A stretch of 64,000 nucleotides of DNA from Tretioscincus oriximinensis (GCA_022410635.1 JAJVDF010000247.1:779216-843215); one strand, 5' to 3'. Shown: positions 1 to 13,399, numbered from the stretch's first letter. Made by a program: numbers and translations. Notes: generated by a model not told the origin, from the letters alone.

Positions 1-2084
1 TGGTTATTGGCAGGACAAAGACTAGAAAGGAAAGAGGAGGAAGTTGCGGATGGAAGGATTCACAGAAACGAAATCCAGTCTCACCTCTTCTGTACTTATT
101 GACTATATCAAAGGCATCAGTGTCCAACTACCTAGGGAGATTTCTCAAATCTTCTGTTTCACAATGTTTCCACAGCTGTGGGGTCTATAAGGGACCAAAC
201 AAAATAGTTCAATCTCTTGCATGGAAGAACTTCTGGGGCATTGGTACCACATATAAGAACATCAGTGTGAACAGATGTGCTGTTGTCCTCCATAACTGAA
301 TTCAGACAAACCAGTGGGCTCTGATCCTAATCCTTGTATTGTAGAACTGGTGTTGTGAGCTCTCAGGGCAAAGAATATGCACATTCTATACATTTGGATC
401 TTTCACTCAAATTTCACTTATTAATTTTTCTTCACACTTAAATAGTTGTCTGGTTGTAACAACATGAAAATGGCTCATTTCTTGAAATCATGGTGAGAAT
501 ATTGAAACCAATAAACAAAAGTTCTCTGGCTTAGATATTTTCACTGCTGGAACTGGGTGGATGGATTATTTGCTTACTTAGATTTATATACTGCCCTGTA
601 CCCAAAGGCTCAGGGTGGATCACAGTAAACACACACACATAAAAACTGGCTCAGTCAAAGGCTGATTGGAAGATGTGATGATTCGATTATCGTTGTTGTG
701 CCCATTGTAACTCACTGTAATTGCCATCTTGCAGAATTTGCCACAGACAATTTAACCTTTCCTATCACAACACTTACATTCTCTTGACTAATTGTTTTGA
801 AAATATTTGGTGTCCAGAAAGATAAATATTTGGGAATCCTCTTATGGAGAGGAGTAAGAGCACAATATGATGCTTTATCAGGAAAGAATTTGACACAGTA
901 AGTGTGAGAAATTGCTGGTAGAAAACAGCAGACAGAAGAACACAGATAAATTATAATTGATGGCTGCAATAAAATAAAATGGAGATAATTGTGTAATGAA
1001 TTCGAGATTGGTTACTCATTACATTTATTTCTCAGCTTTGCTTGGAAAGAAGGTTGCAAGTATGATCTCCACGTAATCACCTAGAAACTGGTGATGACTT
1101 AGACTTCAGCTGTCTGAAAAGGAAGATTAGCCGTAAATAAACTCAAAAGGTCAGAGGGAAACTATGGTGTTCCAGATATTACTGGCCTTCACATCCCATC
1201 AGCAATTGCTAATGGAAGCTGTAGACTGAAAATGTTGGAAGACCCCATTCTATAAGCATATATAAGACTTTCTTATGTACATGGAAATGTTCTATATTTA
1301 TTTAAGGCAATAAAAAAGCAACCCAAGGCTCTCAGATATAAATTAGTTGTAAGAAGCTCAATGTGTAGATGATGAATTGTGGGCTTTTGTACTGTGGGTG
1401 TTACCTTTTTGTAGTTTTTTTATCATTTGTTAACCGCCCTGTGACCAATGGTGAAAGGCCAGATATAAATAATTTTAAGTAAATAAATTTTGTAGCTCAA
1501 TTTTCTGGTGCATAAGTGATAAACTTGTTTCTCTGTGGTTATCATTTTATCTTTAACTCCCAGGTAATGCAAGCCAGCAATTTGGATTTGTTGCAGACCT
1601 GCAACAGGAGATTCTTGTTATTCTTTTCCTTCACTGATCTGAACTTTAACTTTTCAGAACAAAGCTTTAGTACTTATAACTGAAAATATTGTCTGAGGAT
1701 GCACTGGCAACTTCTAGTGATATCCAGAAACAATCCCGGTCCTCTAATATATTTCCTAAATATATCAAAAGCATTAAATTTGGGCTACAGAATTTCAGAT
1801 TTTAAAAGGTGGAGCCTTAATGGAACGCACAGTGAGGGCAGCTATAAACATTTGGAACCTGAGTAGCTTAATGAACAACAGTGAGACTACCCGATATATC
1901 TCAAAGATCTATTGTGACAGAAAAGCAAAACGATTATGAAGAAATCTGAATTGTAATAGAGATAGAAAATAATTATTGGAATTTACTTTTTAAACCTCGT
2001 GATGGGAAGAAATCGGTCTCTTAAATGTTAAGAGTAAGTTTGCATTCAGCAGGCATTGCATTTGGTTTCCATTGAAAAAAATGG
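1..2084. other. Non-coding, old repeat debris
   Basis: No exon is visible. Short degraded repeat tails lie at 555-640 (TTTATATACTGCCCTGTACC) and 1420-1490 (TAACCGCCCTGTGACC). This may be RCVRN intron 1, since the gene runs leftwards from 8122. Confidence 0.5.
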
Positions 2085-2300
2085 AAATTAGTATCCTATA
2101 GGATCTATCTCCATCTATGTTGAGCAACAGGCAGGACTCCTGAAATGCCATTTTCAGGGAGTCATGAACAGGTGCATATTTTGCTTTCCTCTGTTCAGAC
2201 TGCCCAGGTGCATCTGGTGGGTCTCTGTGTGACACAGAATGCTGGACTTGATGGGCTGTGGCCTGATCCAGTATGGCTCTTCTTATGTTTTTATATTAAG
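2085..2300 (+). repeat. LINE 3' end of CR1 type, TTCTTATG tail
   Basis: The stretch has CAGGCAGGACTCCTGAAATG, then CTGGACTTGATGGGCTGTGG and a TCTTCTTATG tail. The same sequence recurs at 5195-5372, 36985-37337, 38165-38935 and 46420-46725, showing it to be a dispersed CR1-like subfamily. Confidence 0.8.
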
Positions 2301-4094
2301 TTTTAACCCACTTTTAGAGTGAGAGAACACAGCAGCAAAGTGTCAAGCTACGTTCTTTTGGTGTCTCAGAGAATCCACCATTGGGTTAGGTTATGGTAAT
2401 GGTCAAATCCTTACTTTAAACTTTTTTACTTTAAACCCTGGAGAAATGGGTTTAGAACTGAAAAATTGGATTAAGATGATTCTTCAAATCTGAAGATGAA
2501 TGGAAGAAGGCTAAGAGTGGTCACACAAGTTCTTTTTAAATCATCTTCAGTTCTAAGGAGCTAGACTAAACCAGTGAAAATTTCCCCATTTTCAGTCCAG
2601 TTTTTGGGGTTTCAGTTCAGTTTTTCAATATTTAAGGATGTCAAAGTAGTAGCCACGTTAGCTTAGGTTCAGAATCTCAAAGTTGTGGGTCTCATAGCAC
2701 CTTAAATAAGAAAAGGGTAGGCTGCATAATCCTTTATGTAGAAGTCTACTTATAGCATCTGAAGTAAACCTACATTGAAAGCTCATGCTGCCTACCTTTT
2801 CCTTGGATTTCAAAGAAATAGCCATCTTAGTCTGGGTCTCTAGCAAGGGTGGTGTAGTACCTCAGAGAGTCCCAAGAAAAGGGTAGAGGGCAGAGCTTTC
2901 ATAGACAAGCCCTCTTCTTCAGATGCTAGTGAACAACTGCTTTAGCCAACATGTATAACAGCAACTGAGGATTCATAAAACAACTCAAATCGACGAACAC
3001 ATTTTAGTTTAGGGGTTTAAAAGCTGAGGCTATGATAAGCTCATCCTTAGGTTTCTTAATCCCGATTCTCTCATCTCTGCGGTAATCTGAAGGTTTATAA
3101 ATCTTGAAATTCTATGTTCTCCTTGACAAAAAATATCTTTGCTGCTGGAAACAATGATTTGATGTACACTTAATTATGACTGACAACTGCCTGACTGCAT
3201 GGGCACTATATGCTGGGTGGGGTAGAGATATAGATGTAGTTTGCCATTGTCTGCTTCTGGGGAGGGGCTGGGGATTGAACTAGCAACACTCTGCATTTCA
3301 AATAGGGATAATACTGTGTACAAATACAGTTGTTTGTACAAAGTATAAACAACTTTTTTAAGTTGGTGCTTCCCAGTCAATAAATTTACTATCTCCAGTT
3401 TCTGTTATTTGCTAAATATCACTAATGTATTCAAACTTAAATCTAAATTATCATTGTTACATGTTTGAGAAAACTGGTGGTCTGTGTAAATAGGATAGCT
3501 TCCTCCTCCTGTTTCTCCTTCCTGTGTTGTTCCTTCCCTATTCCTGCAGCTGTTCTGGGTCAGAATCTGTGGCAACCGCTGTCAGCCTGGCCCTAGCTTT
3601 AGAATGTTGATGACATCACTCCAGGCCCTGGATTCATCCAAATAGTGTCCAATCACAGAGCCTTCAGGGACTATTGTGACTCCAGGAAATATATAGAAAG
3701 GCCTAGGATTCAAAACCAGGGAGTGTAGAAGAATTTTCAGCTGCAGGAGGTGAACTATGACTCATAAAAAATAACGATACCCATGGATACTTAAGCATGG
3801 TTGATATGCTGACTCTGAATTCTGCCCCAGGGACAGATGGAATTACATCAATTTGATGTAAATAGCATGTTGCTATTCACTGGATAGGAAGGATCCTGAG
3901 CTAGCATACTGATTGTGCCCATTTTTTTACTATAGTAGAACAAACAGATTGGGTGGATTTTTCCAGAATTATAACAGTTGCTATTAAAATATTTTGACCA
4001 CATTTATGTTGAAAGTTGCATCTTTTAATGTAGTGGCCTCACAGGATGTACGCAAATTTGCTAAAAACCTGCTGTAGAAGTGAATAAATGGTAT
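2301..4094. other. Non-coding, nothing recognised
   Basis: Both strands lack credible exons. The stretch is AT-rich unique-looking sequence. Confidence 0.5.
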
Positions 4095-4505
4095 TCATTT
4101 GCATTTCTTGGTCTGGAAACCATGTCCTATGCGGAGCGGTTAAAGGATCTAGGGATGTTTAGTCTGCAATAGAGAAGACTGAGTGGAGATTTGATAGCTG
4201 TCTACAAATATTTGAAGGGCTGTCACAGAGCAGAGGGATTAGCATTGTTCTCTTGGCATATGGAAGGACTAGAAACAATGGGATGAAACTGCAATTAGAT
4301 TAAATATCAGAAAAAACTTTCTAACAGTAAGGATGATAAATCAGTGGAACAGTTTGACTCAGGTGGTGGTGAGTTTGCCTTCACTGGAAGTCTTCAAACG
4401 GAGGCTGGACAGTCTCATCTGTCTGGGATGGTTTAATTAATCCTGCATTGAGCAGGGGGTTGGACCCAATGACCCTAGAGGTCCCTTCCAACTCTATGAT
4501 TCCAT
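4095..4505 (+). mobile_element. CR1-like LINE 3' fragment
   Basis: This copy is collinear with the 3' 440 bases of the element at 12600-13388 (shared GAAACCATGTCCTATG and the final GAGGTCCCTTCCAACTC). It has small deletions and a stop codon, so it is an older, dead copy. Confidence 0.9.
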
Positions 4506-5194
4506 TTTTCCCTATATAAAGAGATGTCAGGATGAATTATAATAAAACACAATTAAAAATGAGTAGAGTAAAAGGAGCATATAGGAATGCCTGAAAAATG
4601 AGGGAGTGCTGTCTTCATAGGGAGCATGCTAGTTGGTTCTTCAGGGAGCATGTCATGGGGCATACTAAATGTTTCCATGGGTGGGGCTTTAGGTTCACCA
4701 CCCCCATCTTAATGGGATTGGGTGGAACCTTTGAATCCAGAAAGCTTTGAATTCCCCAGTTTTTTAGTTTGTGAGGCTGTAAAGTACAAGGCATGCAGAT
4801 GCCACACTTCAGGCCTCCAGGCCTGGGCTATCTCTTTCCACTGCCCCCAAAATGTGGCATATCAGTCTGGTGACCATATCGGAAACATTCCTCTCACAGC
4901 AGGGATATCAGAGAACTAATTTTCCAATGAAGGAAGAACGAAAAGGGATTTTTATTTTTTTTCAAAAAGCAAAAATGTCAGGAAGTTTCTCTACTTTTCT
5001 CTTTTATTAACTGAGAAGGAGAGTTGCAGAACGTACTTGATCAGTTATGGATGTTATTTTGCTGATATTGAAGTAGCCCACCTATATGCGTAATTGACTA
5101 AGTTCAAAGTCTTTGTTTAAAGTTAAAAATAATTCAAGAATAGCATTTAGTACATTCTTGGGTGGCTCAGTTTACTCTAGTCCTATATATACTA

Positions 5195-5372
5195 CATTGT
5201 CACTACATTCAACAGGCAGGACTCCTTAAATACCATGTGCCAGGAGTCATGAACAGGTGCATATTTTGCTTTCCTCTGTTCAGATTGCATCTGGTGGGCC
5301 TCTGTGTGACACATAATGCTGGAATAGATGGCCTGTGGCCTGACCCAGTACGGCTCTTCTTATGTTCTTATT
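5195..5372 (+). repeat. LINE 3' end of CR1 type, TTCTTATG tail
   Basis: This is a second copy of the family seen at 2085-2300, shortened by a small internal deletion after the CTCTGTTCAGA block. Confidence 0.8.
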
Positions 5373-5418
5373 GTCAAAAGTATTCATTCACTCACTTACC
5401 GATCCAAACAATTGAATA

Positions 5419-5805
5419 CAGGTGTGCCAAATACTTCCATGGCCACAGGTGTATAAAATGAAGGCATGCAGACTGCTTCTACAAACATTTGTGAAAAAAT
5501 AGGTCACTTTCAGGAGCTCAGTGAATTCCAGCATTGCACTGTGATGGGATGCCACCTAGACTACAATTCCAGTTGTGAAATTTCCTTGCTACTAGACATA
5601 TCACAGTCAACTGCCAGTGGTATTATAAGACTCAGCCACGACATTTTGGACAATTTCATGTTTCCAACATTGTGGGAACAGTTTGGGGGTGGCAAACCAG
5701 TGGGCGGACACCGTATTAAACCCTCTGCATTAGGAAAGGGATGTCACTCATATGAACATGTGTGCATGCAACGACAGGGAAGCAAATACTTTGGATGCTG
5801 TAGTG
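5419..5805 (+). mobile_element. Tc1-like DNA transposon, internally deleted
   Basis: The element is bounded by TA dinucleotides and short inverted ends (CAGGTGTGCCAAATACTT at the left; AAATACTTTGG near the right). The left half resembles the helix-turn-helix coding part of a Tc1 transposase (ACATTTGTGAAAAAATAGG, CAGGAGCTCAGTGAATTCCA). It then jumps to a segment typical of the C-terminal region (TTGGACAATTTCATG, GTGGGAACAGTTTGGGG) and the 3' end. About 1 kb of transposase, including the catalytic core, is missing, so it is a non-autonomous remnant. The likeness is to a Tc1 family known from fishes and amphibians, from memory. Confidence 0.8.
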
Positions 5806-8115
5806 TATATTCGTTGTTTATGGATTCTTTTACCTTATGAGTTACATATAATAAGGTAGCCAATTTTTGCTTGTAAAGTGGGGAGCAATACAAATAATTC
5901 ATTTTAAGCACTCAGTTGAGTGCTTGCAATGATGTTTCTAAAGCAGGAGAGTGTAAAGTGAGGTCTACTTGTATATAAAACATCTTTTAATGAGCATTGG
6001 GAAGGAAGCCTTGGGCAGGATGGCGTTTATTTATGAATTCAAATTCCACTTTGGCTCCTAAAGAGACTTTTGATACCCTCATTCATCGGCAAATGAATTA
6101 ATGATGCTTTATGACAGTGGACAAAAATATTATATGCCACTCTTGGGGGAACTTTCATATGCCTGATATTACAGTAGTTTAAAATAACCTCTTCTTTGAC
6201 AGCTACGCGTTACAGTTCCACAAACATTGTTTTCTGAAGGTCTGTAATATTAAGATGCCTGGAATTATAGGAAAAGGCCAGGCAGGGTGTGCTCATCCAC
6301 TGTTCAAACATCCTTGCTGATATCTCATCCTAAACCTTATTGGTAACATTTCTCCCCCCCTTTTTTTTGCTTCTCATCATCTCTTGAAAGATTGCGGCAA
6401 GTTATTTCTCTGGATGACACAGTTGAAACAAGGCAAATGCTTTATTGAGAGGATCAGGGTCTTAACCCGGCATAATCCAGCTTTAATCTCAGATTGTTCT
6501 GTCCTTCTTCCAAGGTTTGCAACTGACACGTTGGGAAGGCCGGCAGAAAGAAATTATGTGCTATGTAAAAACTGCACAGCTAAAATCCACAAAAGCTAAA
6601 CTTGGAGTTTCTTGACCTCTGCTGACATGCACCAATGGGCTACCCCTTTTTAGAGCTTTGAAATGGAGCATTTCCATCACCAATTATTCTTGGGGAGAAT
6701 TGCACAGCTCTTGGAATAGCTAAATTGTTATTCTTACTCAGACTGCCTCCAGAAATCAAGAGGAAATTGTGGATTTTCTTTAGCTCCCACAATTAGTTTC
6801 GATGCCTCCCGGAAAGCAGGGCCCAATTCTGACTTCTGTCCATCTGGCAGCTCTTTGTGTTACTGTTCCTGATTGAAATACCTGGATCCCAGCCAAAGGA
6901 CTAAGAACTTCGTTTGGTATTTTCCCAAGCAGCATATGAGCATTTGGACCAGAAATAGTTATGTGAAGAACGCACCAGATGGAGATAAAGGATTGTTAAG
7001 TACAGCAAATCCAACATCAGTGCAAGCTATTGTTTTGGATTTTCAATCAACTGTCCAGTGACTATGCTGGGATTGCCATGAATATATGTGGCATTCCCAG
7101 TACAGTCTTTGGAGAATCATGCAGTTTTCCTTGCTTCTGCACCTATCCCAATTTGAACTGCTTTCAGGCTTGCTTAACAATTACAGATTTTACTCTCTAC
7201 TCACAAAAGTATCAAATCTTGAAACTTGATTAACAATTCCCTCATGAAATTAGAACACTGGAGTCTAGGAGACCATGATATAGTTAAAATAAGTTCCAGG
7301 TTCTTCTGCATTTTTATTGCATTTTTTTTTAACTTTAGTTCCTTGTTTGAAAGTTAAACACCATGGGGTTTAAGAAAAAGAGTTAAAAAGAAAGAGAAAA
7401 TACATTTATGACCTTATAGGTGACTTCTTTATCCTGGAAAATAATGTCCTAGGGGCAGTTGGGACTAGGAAGATAAAATTAGGAAGGGATTTAGAACTGA
7501 TTGTCATTCTGTCAGTCTTGTTCATCCTGTTAAAAGGACATAACAAGATTTTGCCTACCTCCCCGACCCCCCTTGGAAAAGGCTAATTCCATTTAGATCA
7601 AGTGCAAAGCCTCAACTAAGGTAATCCTTGAGGTGAGGCAAGAGAAACACATGTCCAGCCACTCTCCCTATTCTCCTCTCTTTTCACTGTATAGTCATAC
7701 AAGCTTATCATGGCTTCTGGGCTAGCTATGATTCAGGAAAAGGATGCACGTGTTTCGAATTGGTGCAGGTATGGTATGTTGGGATGTGTTGTTCTGACTT
7801 TGAGAAAGATTGGGGCAAGGAAAGACAGGATAAAATTCCCCAAGCAGTCTCAAAGGATGTGGAAAGAGTTTGAATGCCTTAGTTTCTTCATAATTGCAAT
7901 ATGTGGGGCGTTCTGTGTAGTTCTTATATCACTACTTCATGAGATGTTCCTCCTGGAATCCTCATAATTGGAAAGCAACCCAAGAGTCATGAAATCTTGA
8001 GTGTGCAAGATTCTGGATCTCCACTATATTCTTTCATTGTCCTTCTTCAAGCCTCCTACTGAAAATCCTCCCAATCTGAAAAGCAGCACCTCCCCCAGGA
8101 CCACATGCCCTCCTC
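5806..8115. other. Non-coding, probable RCVRN intron
   Basis: Several short frames lack family likeness or splice context. RCVRN exons 2 and 3 were looked for on the minus strand and not seen. Confidence 0.45.
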
Positions 8116-8121
8116 ACTCAC

Positions 8122-8502
8122 CGTAACAATCTCAAGGACCTCGTTTTTGCTGATCTCCCCATTGCGGTCCACATCAAAGAGAGAGAAAGCCCATTCTAGT
8201 TTGAGGTCGGTCTTGCCAGAAGAGGTGAGATGAAGGGCAATTATGTACTCCCGAAAGTCCAGGGTCCCATCATCGTTTGTGTCGAAACTTCGGAAGACGT
8301 GTCGAGCGTACACCTTGGGGTCAGAATTGGGAAAGAAGTTGGCGTAGATCTTCTCGAACTCAGACCGGCTGATACGCCCATCAGGACACTGCTTCTGGAA
8401 GCTTTCGTACCACTTACACAGCTCATCCTCAGTGTATTTAGTGTTGAGCTTCAGATCATCCAGGATCTCCTTGGACAGGGCCCCACTTTTACTGTTGCCC
8501 AT
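8122..8502 (-). CDS. RCVRN: Recoverin, first coding exon
   Basis: This exon encodes the first 127 residues of recoverin, the photoreceptor calcium sensor that binds membranes through an N-myristoyl group and inhibits rhodopsin kinase when calcium is high. The start MGNSKSGALSKEIL has the Gly2 myristoylation site and matches recoverin closely. EF-hand 1 (about residues 37-48) carries the Cys39-Pro40 pair that disables calcium binding in recoverin. EF-hand 2 (loop from Asp74 to Glu85) and EF-hand 3 (Asp110 to Glu121) have intact acidic ligands. The exon ends in EIVT followed by a GTGAGT donor (plus-strand ACTCAC at 8116-8121), the same point at which the mammalian first coding exon ends. An in-frame ATG five codons upstream (8517) exists, but the MGN start is required for myristoylation. 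I could not find the later exons in 1-8121, so they are either beyond the left edge or too diverged to see by eye. Confidence 0.96.
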
Positions 8503-8620
8503 GGTTGACTGTAGCACTCACACTATGCTGCTGTGACAGGATTCAGAGTTGGTCTGCTCTGTCCTATTTCAACAAAGCCAGTGGAATTACAAAAGCTCAG
8601 CACACCTTCTTATATAGACT
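8503..8620 (-). promoter_or_regulatory. RCVRN: RCVRN 5' UTR and TATA box
   Basis: Reading the minus strand, a TATATAAG box lies at 8609-8616, about 107 bases upstream of the MGN start codon. A transcription start about 30 bases downstream (near 8580) would give a 5' UTR of roughly 75-80 bases. The box is seen directly; the start site is inferred. No CRX/OTX sites are claimed. Confidence 0.5.
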
Positions 8621-10239
8621 CCCTGGGGTGACAGGATCTATCCTTGTCATACCTGATAGTCATGAAGATGCCTGTGCACATACACATTCATCACACACAA
8701 GGGGAAGGGCTATTTTGGTAGCACTGATGACATTTGTTCCAAGCTCTTTAATGCAATAGAAATCCGATTTGAGCATTGTGGGCCTTTCTTTGTCCCTCCC
8801 TTTTTGATGCCCTCCTGGCCTTTCTTTTCCTAACATCTCATTCTGCTCTGCGTCTGCCCATGTGCAACAGGTCTCAGGGCAAGTGGGGGAATATTTCAGA
8901 CATTGGGATGCCCTGTCTGAGGCAATGTAGGAAGCATGGACAAAGACAAATATATGTGGCATAAGTGTCCCAGAAATCCTGTGTTTCTTCTTTTGCTATA
9001 AAGCAATATACAATTGAGACTAACAAAGCTTCAAGCACATAAGATGTTTTAATATTATCATTTTATTAAGGTGACAAGTTTTAAATCTCTAAAATAAAAA
9101 GAAGAGAAATGTATGTTGGACTCCAATGTGTATTTGTATTTTGTGAGCAGTAATTCTGAGACGAACATTCATAGAGTTACTGCACTGCTGAACATATATT
9201 TAATTCATATGTACAGAAGGGAAAATAAACCTGGAAAGAAAGAAAGAAAAAAGATGGAAAGAAAGAGAAGAGATAAATGTTTAAAATCACAATTATCACT
9301 GTTTCTCCTCATGTAAAATGCTTTATGTATCTGGGTATATATGTTAAAATTTGTGGGAATTTTAGCCTTTTTCACAAAATGACAGGTATTTTCTTCATGA
9401 TAGCAAAAGTCAAATGGTGAAATGTAAAGGAGCATTTGGCTTCTGCTATGGCTGCAAAACTGAGGAGGAAGGGAAAGAAGTTTTACTGCTGTGATTATTA
9501 TATATAGATCAAATGATTTCAAGCAGGGCTCAAGAGGAGATTATTTATAATGGTCTAAATTCTGGCTCCCTCGGGTGAATGGCTTCTCCCATCTGAATAT
9601 TTGCCAGCCAAATGTCCCATTTTTAGCAGCCTCCTCCTGGTCTGCCTTACCGTTCCTCAAGATTGCTGCTTGTTTGGGGCTGGGATTCCTCCTACAGAGG
9701 TGGCAAATGGTTGCCAAGTTCCCAAGGAAACAAGCACTTCTCTTCTAAAAGCATATGGAAGTTGGGTTCCTTATTTCACTCTGCTTTTATGGCTAATATT
9801 TTACACTTTGCTCCATTCACTCCTAAGTATATTCCACTTCCAGTCCATATTTGTAATGGAGGAGCACATCAGCAAAGTCATTTTCCTTCTNCATTGCTTG
9901 ATGCACACCTTCTGTGTTCAATAACGGCAAAAGAAAACAACGTGTTGCTTTATTGANAATGGGTTCTTTCTCTCTGGATTAAAGCTTAGGTATAAAGGCA
10001 GCCATATGATTTAGTATTTTTAATTAATTAATTAACGCCAGAAAAACGGATAAACCAGATTATCCAGAAATTCTGGAATATACAAGTGTTGTGTGGATAC
10101 AGCCAAAGATTGTTGNCTGGGACGTTTGCCACCCAAGCTTGATAAAAAAAACTTTCTGTAGCACATTAGTTTAGAACACATTAAACTGCCCTACCTGTCC
10201 AGTAACGTCACTAAAAATGCATTCTCGGTAGCGTGTTTG

Positions 10240-10470
10240 CATGGGGCCTGGAGTGCCTTTGAAGTGCTACTTCACTCACATCTAAAAGCTTTCAGCACTT
10301 CTTTGTGGACAGCTCTGAAGTTAGCATCGCAAGTGGGCTGCAATGACAGCTTCAGAGGTGTCCACAAAGGAGTGCTGACAACTCTGAGACGGCAACAAAG
10401 CTACACTTCAAAGCCAATGATTGCAGGAACGTATGATGCCTGCAATGTCAAGTGTAACACAACAGTATGA
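10240..10470. repeat. Fold-back repeat
   Basis: TCAGCACTTCTTTGTGGACA near 10291 is inverted at 10354-10380 (TGTCCACAAAGGAGTGCTGA), and the outer TTTGAAGTG is inverted as CACTTCAAAG. It is likely a non-autonomous DNA transposon; its exact ends are uncertain. Confidence 0.6.
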
Positions 10471-11652
10471 TATTTGCATTGCAGCATGTGTTGTTCCACT
10501 TCTAATGTAGATCTAGCCCATAGACCATCTGGTTAGGCTCGCGACATGCTCCCTGAGGAAACATTTGCTCTGCCCTCCGCATGGTCTCCAAGAAGCCATG
10601 GGGCTTCCCTGGCTCAATAAGGGTTCCTCACTTTGTTAAAACNTGAAGTGAAAGACAAAAAGAGGACAGAAGGGGGTCCAGGAGGGAGGGAGGTGGTGAG
10701 GGGATGGGAGAGCATTGAAAAGTTTGCAATTTTGTGGGTCTGGGTGGGGGAGGGGCATTGACAGAGCTGCAGCCTAAGCAGGAGGGGGGCATGGCTTGGG
10801 TGAGGTGGGGGTATGGCCTTGTAGTGGGGAGGGGCCCCTCCAACGATGTTACAAATACCCAAATGGCCCCTGGCAGAAAAAAGGTTCCTCACATCTGATT
10901 TAGCCACCGAATGCAAGCACACGGAATTGAAGCTAATACACATCACTGACTAACATACTGCAAAGCAGGTGCATGAGAAAAGGGGCTGCTGTGTTGAAAG
11001 CTGTTGTTGCTGGCTACCAGCAAATTACGGGGGAGTCTTGTTTAACTAATGGGCACCTCACTGGGTACCACCATGTAGATTTCATCACAGAAGTACTTTG
11101 GCATTGTCTACTGCTAGGCAGAGCGTGGGGATCGAACCGCTACTGCTTGCCAGACAGTTTGCTCTACCACTGAGCTTCAGCTGTTCCCAGACTGCTGTGT
11201 GGACCGTTATAAAGCACCAAATGGAATAAATAGCCTATAGATTTTCAACATGCATTACTAAATTATTTGTCCCCCAAAGAGTCTTGATACCCTTAGATCA
11301 GTCACAAATGTAATTCGTTACATCTAGATGCTGTGTTGCTTTCATGAGTGCTACATATGGGATTATCCTGTTTCTACATCCCCATCAACATCAGACTCTG
11401 GTCTCCAGTTTTATTTTAGACCATCTTCAGTATTGAAGAAGGAGCTCAGTCCATTTCCCCCCCCCCCATTCTTTGGGACTGCAGATGAAATGAAGAAAGC
11501 TGAAAGTAAAGATGTGACCACAGCATAGTCCTGCATAGTAGGTTGAACAGCAGAAATAAGAATTCACCTATAGGCAAGCAAAAGGTGTCTGTCTCGCTCT
11601 ACCCATCTCCCAGGCATAAAAGTTCTAAATATATTTGGCCAGGAAAAGAACT

Positions 11653-11784
11653 GGACCCTTCCAGCCATGAGACTTATTCTGGGCTATATCTCACAATAGG
11701 ACCTTTCATCTGCATACTGATGTAGATTATGGCAGGCCCTTATTTTGAGATAAGCTCAGAATAAGATTCAGTGTGGAAAGGGCC
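11653..11784. repeat. Fold-back repeat of the 15178 family
   Basis: The arms GGACCCTTCCAGCCATGAG and TTCAGTGTGGAAAGGGCCC are inverted around ATATCTCA...TGAGATA. It shares the CTTATTCTGGG motif with 15178-15356. Confidence 0.6.
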
Positions 11785-12599
11785 CTGGTGTTGCTATTTT
11801 ACCCTCCCAAGGTTTATTCTAAATTGATAAAATGTGGCCAGTTTTATAATATATTGTTTCTATTTCATAGTGTATTTTGCTTAATTTTATGGTGCATTTA
11901 TTTTAATGTACGATGTAATACTTAATATTGTGTTTTTAATGGTTGTTGTAAACCCACTTTCAATAATTAATTGGAAAGGCGATATAAAATTAAACTTAAT
12001 TAATGAATTAATATACTAGTTTTTTGAGGAGCCTCTAAGGCTATGAGGGTCCAGGACTTCCAATCTTTCATTCCAGAATCCCTAAGGACTCATGGATCCT
12101 AGCTATGTGGACTCTTTTTATGGAAAATCACAGCTCGCATTTAAAATGTTCTGATTAATTAGATTAATTTTCTTTACAACAATCCTGTTCCCTGATCCCA
12201 TTTTTCTTGGACTAGTAGGAAACGTCACCTCCCTATGGGTGTTACACGGCAGAAGCTCTGACCGCTTCACAACCCTTCACATTCTGGTGGCTAATTGCAA
12301 TGGGCCTCTGCTAATTTTCCTGTCCCTTGCTGCCCTCAGCCATATGTTCAATCCTCTTTGTCCATCCAGATCTCTCGGTAAAGCAGTATTACCGTCAGAA
12401 GCAATCCATCAGATTTAGTTATCATCTATGTGCATGCGTTTATGCAGGGGAAAAACTTGCACCAAAATTCTCACCCTTGGGCATGGAAGGGGGTTACAGT
12501 TTGAAGTATGTTGGGCTAGTTTCCTTGCCAAACTTCTTTCCACGCTGAAAAATTAACACTTTTACTTTCTCTTTTTCTGGGAATCCCTTTCCCTCCACA

Positions 12600-13388
12600 C
12601 AAGTGGCTGAAGTCATAACAGAGAGAAATGCAAAATCCTACATCTGGGCAGAAATAATGAAAACAGCACATATAGAATGGGAGGAATATGTCTGAGCAGC
12701 AGCACAGGTGAGAAGGACCTGGGTGTTTTGGTAGATCACAGACTAAACATGAGTCAACAGTGTGAAGCAGCTGCAAAAAAGGCAAACACAATCTTGGGAT
12801 GTATCAAGAGGGGCATAGAATCTCGCTCACGTGAAGTAATTATTCCTCTCTACAGTACTTTGGTCCGACCACACTTGGAATACTGTGTTCAGTTCTGGGG
12901 GCCCCAATTTAAAAAGGACATTGAGAAACTAGAGCAAGTACAAAAGAGAGTTACAAGGATGGTGAGTGGTCTGGAAACCATGTCCTATGAGGAACGGTTA
13001 AAGGATCTAGGGATGTTTAGTCTGCAAAAGAGAAGATTGAGAGGAGACCTGATAGCTGTCTACAAATATTTGAAGGGCTGTCACAGAGCAGAGGGATCAG
13101 CACTGTTCTCATTAGCACAAGGAAGGACTAGAAACAATGGAATGAAGCTGCAAGGGAGTAGATTTAGATTAGATATCAGAAAAAACTTTCTAACAGTCAG
13201 GGTGATAAACCAGTGGAACAGTTTGCCACATGGGGTGGTGAGTTCTTCTTCACTGGAAGTCTTCAAACAGAGACTGGACAGTCATCTGTCTGGGATGGTT
13301 TAATGAATCCTGCATCGAGCAGGGGGTTGGACCCGATGACCCCGGAGGTCCCTTCCAACTCTATGATTCTATGATTCTATGATTCTAT
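12600..13388 (+). mobile_element. CR1-like LINE, 5'-truncated, with reverse transcriptase C-terminus
   Basis: A 208-codon open frame (12677-13303) matches the C-terminal part of the CR1/L3 reverse transcriptase protein (KDLGVLVDHRLNMSQQCEAA, then LYSTLVRPHLEYCVQFWGPQ). The 3' end has the CR1 signature: a short tail with GGTCCCTTCCAACTCTATG followed by ATTCTATG repeats ending at 13388. The frame is uninterrupted, so the insertion is fairly young, but the polymerase core and endonuclease are missing. It cannot move on its own. Confidence 0.93.
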
Positions 13389-13399
13389 ATTGCTGAGAG

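Larger units (their letters stand above)
8621..12599. other. Intergenic, repeats only
   Basis: The stretch contains upstream RCVRN sequence, a GA-rich run at 9232-9270, hairpins at 10240-10470 and 11653-11784, and several N positions. A G-rich run at 10660-10840 gives Pro-rich minus frames that are not genes. Confidence 0.5.

Noticed and set aside
8230..8508. Plus-strand frame of 92 codons opposite recoverin
   Set aside because: It is a shadow of the RCVRN exon on the minus strand.
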